Positions 61,231 to 64,000 of a stretch of DNA of 64,000 nucleotides are shown here, piece after piece. Made by a program: the position numbers and the translations under genes. The DNA comes from a virus. Every line of letters begins with the position of its first letter. Within the stretch, counting starts at the first letter, position 1. The stretch lies in IMG/VR virus record IMGVR_UViG_3300025141_013870, positions 54,249 to 118,248 of that record, one strand, 5' to 3'. Under the pieces are notes generated by a model that was not told the DNA's origin, did not search any database, and saw only the letters and a program-made list of their open reading frames with translations.

Positions 61231-61398
61231 ATGTTTGGACTTAAAAGAAAGACATTTTGGACAATATTAGTAGGAATCAATATGACATCTGCTATGATTT
61301 GTATATTTTCAAGAAACTCTGTGGGCGGAATGTTTAGCTTGATATCTGTTGTAGCTTGTTATTATATGTTGACACTTTGTGAAAAAGAAGACAATTAA
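61231..61398 (+). CDS. Small two-span membrane protein
   Basis: 55 residues from ATG 61231, 1 base after the VWA gene stop, with two hydrophobic segments (FWTILVGINMTSAMICIF and FSLISVVACYYMLTL). Unknown role, possibly linked to the lipoproteins. Confidence 0.55.
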   Translation: MFGLKRKTFWTILVGINMTSAMICIFSRNSVGGMFSLISVVACYYMLTLCEKEDN

Positions 61399-61419
61399 TA
61401 TATAAATCTTTGCCTGTTA

Positions 61420-61429
61420 TGATTATAAT
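61420..61429 (+). promoter_or_regulatory. Promoter-like TGATTATAAT
   Basis: TGATTATAAT at 61420-61429 repeats the element at 22.77 kb and 18.69 kb. Transcription near 61436 would start at the ribosome site AGGAAG (61436-61441) for the GTG at 61448, slightly too close, so the exact start is uncertain. Confidence 0.4.
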
Positions 61430-61447
61430 CTAATAGGAAGCTAAACA

Positions 61448-61723
61448 GTGAATAGAAAGCAAAGAAGAGAGATTCAGTCTCTCGCTAGAAAGTCAGGAAA
61501 CAAAGACATAGAAGAAAAGATGAAAATCTTCTCTAAGCTATCTGATAAATGCAGGGCGTGTGAATCTCCATTTGATAAAACAAATATAGATCACCTCTCA
61601 GATTGGATGGTAATTGTAAGAGAAAGCGAAAGAAAGATTAATCTTTATTGTCCATCATGTTGGGATAAAGCAAAAAATGCTGTTGAAGATTTAAAAAATA
61701 TGACAACAACAGAAGAAAAATAA
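61448..61723 (+). CDS. Small zinc-ribbon-like protein
   Basis: 91 residues from a GTG with AGGAAG 6 bases upstream. Two cysteine pairs, CRAC and CPSC, about 32 residues apart, suggest a zinc site. The start NRKQRREIQSLARK is basic. Phage proteins of this kind often bind nucleic acid; no family is assigned. Confidence 0.65.
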   Translation: MNRKQRREIQSLARKSGNKDIEEKMKIFSKLSDKCRACESPFDKTNIDHLSDWMVIVRESERKINLYCPSCWDKAKNAVEDLKNMTTTEEK

Positions 61724-61819
61724 AAAAGAGGGTGTACACTATTAAGATGGTGTTTATCTTTTACGTACAACAAATTCTTAATTGGATTTTTATTTGCACT
61801 AAAAATAACAGGAGTATAT

Positions 61820-63715
61820 ATGAGCAAAGTAATAGGGATCGATTTAGGCACAACAAATTCTTGTGTCGCTGTAATTGAAGGAAATCAACCAAAAGTCATT
61901 ACAAATGAAGAAGGGAATCGTACGACGCCTTCTGTAGTTGCTTTTGACAAAGAGGGAGACAGACTTGTTGGAGTTGCTGCACGTCGCCAAGCAGTTACAA
62001 ATCCTGATTCTACGATTTATTCTGTAAAGAGATTTATGGGAATGCGCTTCAAAGAGGCGAAGAAAGAAATCAAAAATGTTCCATACAAAGTGACGCAGTC
62101 AAGCGATGGTGATTGTAGAATTTCAGTAAATGGTAAGAATCTTGCTGCAGCAGAGATTTCTGCACATGTCTTATCAAAGCTCAAGCGTAGTGCTGAATCT
62201 TATCTTGGTCACAAAGTGACTGAAGCTGTTATCACGGTTCCCGCTTACTTTAATGATTCTCAGCGTCAGGCTACAAAGGATGCTGGAAAGATAGCTGGCC
62301 TGGATGTAAAGCGTATTATTAATGAACCTACAGCTGCAGCGCTTGCATATGGTTTTGATAAAAAAGGTGAGCAGAAGATAGCTGTATTTGACTTAGGCGG
62401 AGGAACTTTTGATATCTCTATTTTAGAAATTTCTGAAAATGTTGTTGAAGTTTTAAGTACAAACGGTAATACACATCTTGGCGGTGATGACATTGATCAA
62501 ATTTTAATTACGTGGCTTATTGATACATTTAAATCAGACACTGGTCTTGACATAAGCGACGATAGTATGGTAATTCAAAGGTTGAAAGATGCAGCGGAAA
62601 AAGCTAAGATAGAGTTATCTAGTGCGCCGACAACTGAAATTAACTTGCCTTTTTTAACAGCTGACTCTACAGGGCCCAAGCACATAGCAGTTAATCTATC
62701 TAGATCTGAATTTGAAAAGATGATTGATAAATTTTCAAAGAAGACGCTTGTTCCTGTTCGAGCTGCTTTGAAAGATGCAGGATTGTCAAAGAAGTCTATT
62801 GATGAAGTTATAATGGTAGGAGGATCAACAAGAATCCCTCTGATAAGAAACACTGTAGAAAAATTCTTTGGAAAGAAGTCTAACAACTCTGTAAACCCCG
62901 ATGAGGTCGTTGCTCTTGGTGCAGCTGTTCAAGGCGGCGTATTCTCCGGAGAGGTCAACGATGTGCTTCTTTTAGACGTAACTCCGCTATCTCTGGGAAT
63001 AGAAACGCTGGGAGGAGTAATGACACGACTAATAGATAGAAACACTACAATCCCATGTCAAAAGAGCGAGATATTCAGCACGGCTGCAGACAATCAGCCA
63101 ACAGTAGATATACATGTCTTGCAGGGTGAACGTAGATTTTCAGATGACAATAGAACCTTAGGAAGATTTCAACTTGATGGAATTCCCCCAGCGCCAAGAG
63201 GGATACCTCAAATTGAGGTGACATTTGATATTGATGCAAACGGTATCGTAAGTGTTGCTGCAGCAGATAAGGCGACTCAAAAAGAGCAATCCATTACAAT
63301 TACTTCTGGAAACTCTCTATCTGAAGATGAAATACAGGAAATGGTAGCTGAAGCAAAGGAAAATGAAGAGAGAGACAAAGAGAAGCAAAGAACAATCGAA
63401 GCTCGTAATAAGCTAGATAGCCTCACTTATCAAAGTGAAAAGACAATCAATGAGAATGGTGAAAAGATCCCAGAAGAAACTATTCAGTTGATCAAAGATG
63501 AGCTATCTTCAGCAAAAGAAGCACTTGATTCTGATGATGTCGATGCTATGGAGGCAGCCTTTAAATCTCTTGAAACGGTGTTTCATGAAACAGTAAAGTC
63601 TCTATACGCAGATTCTGTGAAGGAGTCCATAGAAAATACGTCTGACATAGATTTTTCTAATATTGGAAATGATACGAAAGCATCTACGGAGGCCGCTACT
63701 GAGCCTAATGCCTAG
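61820..63715 (+). CDS. dnaK: Chaperone DnaK (Hsp70)
   Basis: 631 residues, full length. Nucleotide-binding domain signatures are all present: [13 protein letters not shown] (1-20 region), [14 protein letters not shown] (near 190-203) and [12 protein letters not shown] (near 332-343). The substrate domain has [16 protein letters not shown] (near 382-397), and a helical lid follows. The C-terminal tail ends TEAATEPNA and lacks the usual bacterial EEVKD-type ending. ACAGGAG lies 8 bases before the ATG. With DnaJ, GroEL, ClpP and a J-domain protein it makes up a proteostasis kit. The 96-base gap upstream shows no other feature. Confidence 0.97.
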   Translation: MSKVIGIDLGTTNSCVAVIEGNQPKVITNEEGNRTTPSVVAFDKEGDRLVGVAARRQAVTNPDSTIYSVKRFMGMRFKEAKKEIKNVPYKVTQSSDGDCRISVNGKNLAAAEISAHVLSKLKRSAESYLGHKVTEAVITVPAYFNDSQRQATKDAGKIAGLDVKRIINEPTAAALAYGFDKKGEQKIAVFDLGGGTFDISILEISENVVEVLSTNGNTHLGGDDIDQILITWLIDTFKSDTGLDISDDSMVIQRLKDAAEKAKIELSSAPTTEINLPFLTADSTGPKHIAVNLSRSEFEKMIDKFSKKTLVPVRAALKDAGLSKKSIDEVIMVGGSTRIPLIRNTVEKFFGKKSNNSVNPDEVVALGAAVQGGVFSGEVNDVLLLDVTPLSLGIETLGGVMTRLIDRNTTIPCQKSEIFSTAADNQPTVDIHVLQGERRFSDDNRTLGRFQLDGIPPAPRGIPQIEVTFDIDANGIVSVAAADKATQKEQSITITSGNSLSEDEIQEMVAEAKENEERDKEKQRTIEARNKLDSLTYQSEKTINENGEKIPEETIQLIKDELSSAKEALDSDDVDAMEAAFKSLETVFHETVKSLYADSVKESIENTSDIDFSNIGNDTKASTEAATEPNA

Positions 63716-63724
63716 CAATGTAGA

Positions 63725-63901
63725 ATGTTAAAATTTCGCAAGATAATAGACCAGATAGCTTCTATTATCTTGCGTCATTTAATTACAGCCAAATCTTTTA
63801 TGATAAGATTTTTAGAAGTTAAAAATCCATTTTTTCTTTTAATTTCTACTATCTTGGCATATGGTATATGGCGGTATGTTAAAAATAATGGCATTTTATA
63901 G
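63725..63901 (+). CDS. Possible 58-residue membrane protein after dnaK
   Basis: An ORF of 58 residues with a basic N-terminal half and a C-terminal hydrophobic segment (PFFLLISTILAYGIWRYV). No ribosome site is seen. The first 50 bases contain a 14-bp perfect hairpin that could instead be the dnaK terminator, so the ORF may be spurious. Confidence 0.35.
   Translation: MLKFRKIIDQIASIILRHLITAKSFMIRFLEVKNPFFLLISTILAYGIWRYVKNNGIL
63737..63774. repeat. 14-bp perfect inverted repeat downstream of dnaK
   Basis: CGCAAGATAATAGA at 63737-63750 pairs with TCTATTATCTTGCG at 63761-63774 across a 10-base loop. It begins 22 bases after the dnaK stop. The T-tract is weak (TCATTTAATT), so it is a possible terminator or mRNA-stabilising hairpin. 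Confidence 0.65.
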
Positions 63902-63931
63902 TGAATATTTATTGATAGCACCGGAGAGGAC

Positions 63932-64000
63932 ATGCCAACAGAAATTAGAGGCGGACAAATAAAAGATGAATCGATTGATTCTGTTGATATAGCGTCCGGA
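63932..64000 (+). CDS. N terminus of a fibre-like structural protein, cut by the window end
   Basis: The first 23 residues (TEIRGGQIKDESIDSVDIAS) match the opening typical of phage fibre and tail proteins (GxQIKDxSI.S.DI.SG). GGAGAGGA lies about 3-9 bases before the ATG at 63932. The frame continues past base 64000. Confidence 0.6.
   Translation, partial: MPTEIRGGQIKDESIDSVDIASG

Overview
The window reads as a piece of a very large tailed-phage genome (jumbo phage, Caudoviricetes), probably from a marine or other aquatic source. Genes are packed tightly, mostly with 0-30 base gaps or ATGA/TAATG overlaps. All but one (18004-18660) lie on the plus strand. The DNA is AT-rich with many AGA arginine codons. 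Phage-type replication, nucleotide and virion genes are mixed with many bacterial-type metabolic genes. I see no rRNA, tRNA, integrase, transposase, terminase, portal, major capsid protein or CRISPR array. No gene-free stretch exceeds about 180 bases.

Layout. 0-4.2 kb: end of an unknown gene, a DnaB-like helicase and a class II (B12-dependent) ribonucleotide reductase. 4.2-10.6 kb: a metabolic block with three Fe-S assembly proteins (IscU-, Nfu- and IscA-like), a ClpP-like peptidase, malate synthase and isocitrate lyase (a complete glyoxylate shunt in aceB-aceA order), an amidase endolysin and an eukaryote-type (GSII) glutamine synthetase. 10.6-13.6 kb: a long fibre-like virion protein ending at a strong terminator. 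13.6-21.7 kb: small membrane and coiled-coil proteins, a J-domain protein, an MBD4-like DNA glycosylase, a DEDDh exonuclease, a metallophosphoesterase, dUTPase-type enzymes (one fused to a HAD phosphatase), a protein with an HEVDH zinc-protease motif and a host-like secreted protein. 21.7-33.7 kb: ThyX, a deoxyribosyltransferase-like protein, a fatty-acid-hydroxylase-like membrane enzyme, DnaJ, DNA polymerase III alpha, a kinase/ThyA-like fusion, sugar enzymes, thymidine kinase, a DHH phosphoesterase, a methyltransferase and dCMP deaminase. 33.7-49.4 kb: a divergent Fe/Mn superoxide dismutase, a pterin dehydratase-like protein, a possible lysis-type membrane cassette, several acidic proteins, and a nucleotidyltransferase/ligase cluster crowned by a 1141-residue ligase-plus-nucleotidyltransferase protein. 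49.4-64 kb: GroEL, a sigma factor that seems split over two genes, peptide deformylase, a cytidylyltransferase-like protein, asparagine synthetase, two paralogous von Willebrand A (VWA) lipoproteins, DnaK and the start of another fibre-like gene.

How it fits together (inference). The phage carries its own replication core, a broad dNTP/pyrimidine kit, a chaperone/protease kit (DnaK, DnaJ, GroEL, ClpP, deformylase), nitrogen assimilation (GS and AsnB) and carbon rerouting through the glyoxylate shunt, backed by Fe-S assembly and oxidative-stress genes. Several otherwise unrelated proteins share a short basic-amphipathic helix of the form (K/R)-x-L-R-x-L-I at one end, which looks like a common sorting tag. 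Host hints are the VWA and HYDIN-like lipoproteins ending in G-D-T-G-S-type tails and a secreted 85-residue protein with host-like codons. Together they suggest a marine relative of the former Deltaproteobacteria (Myxococcota, Bdellovibrionota, SAR324), but this is a weak inference.
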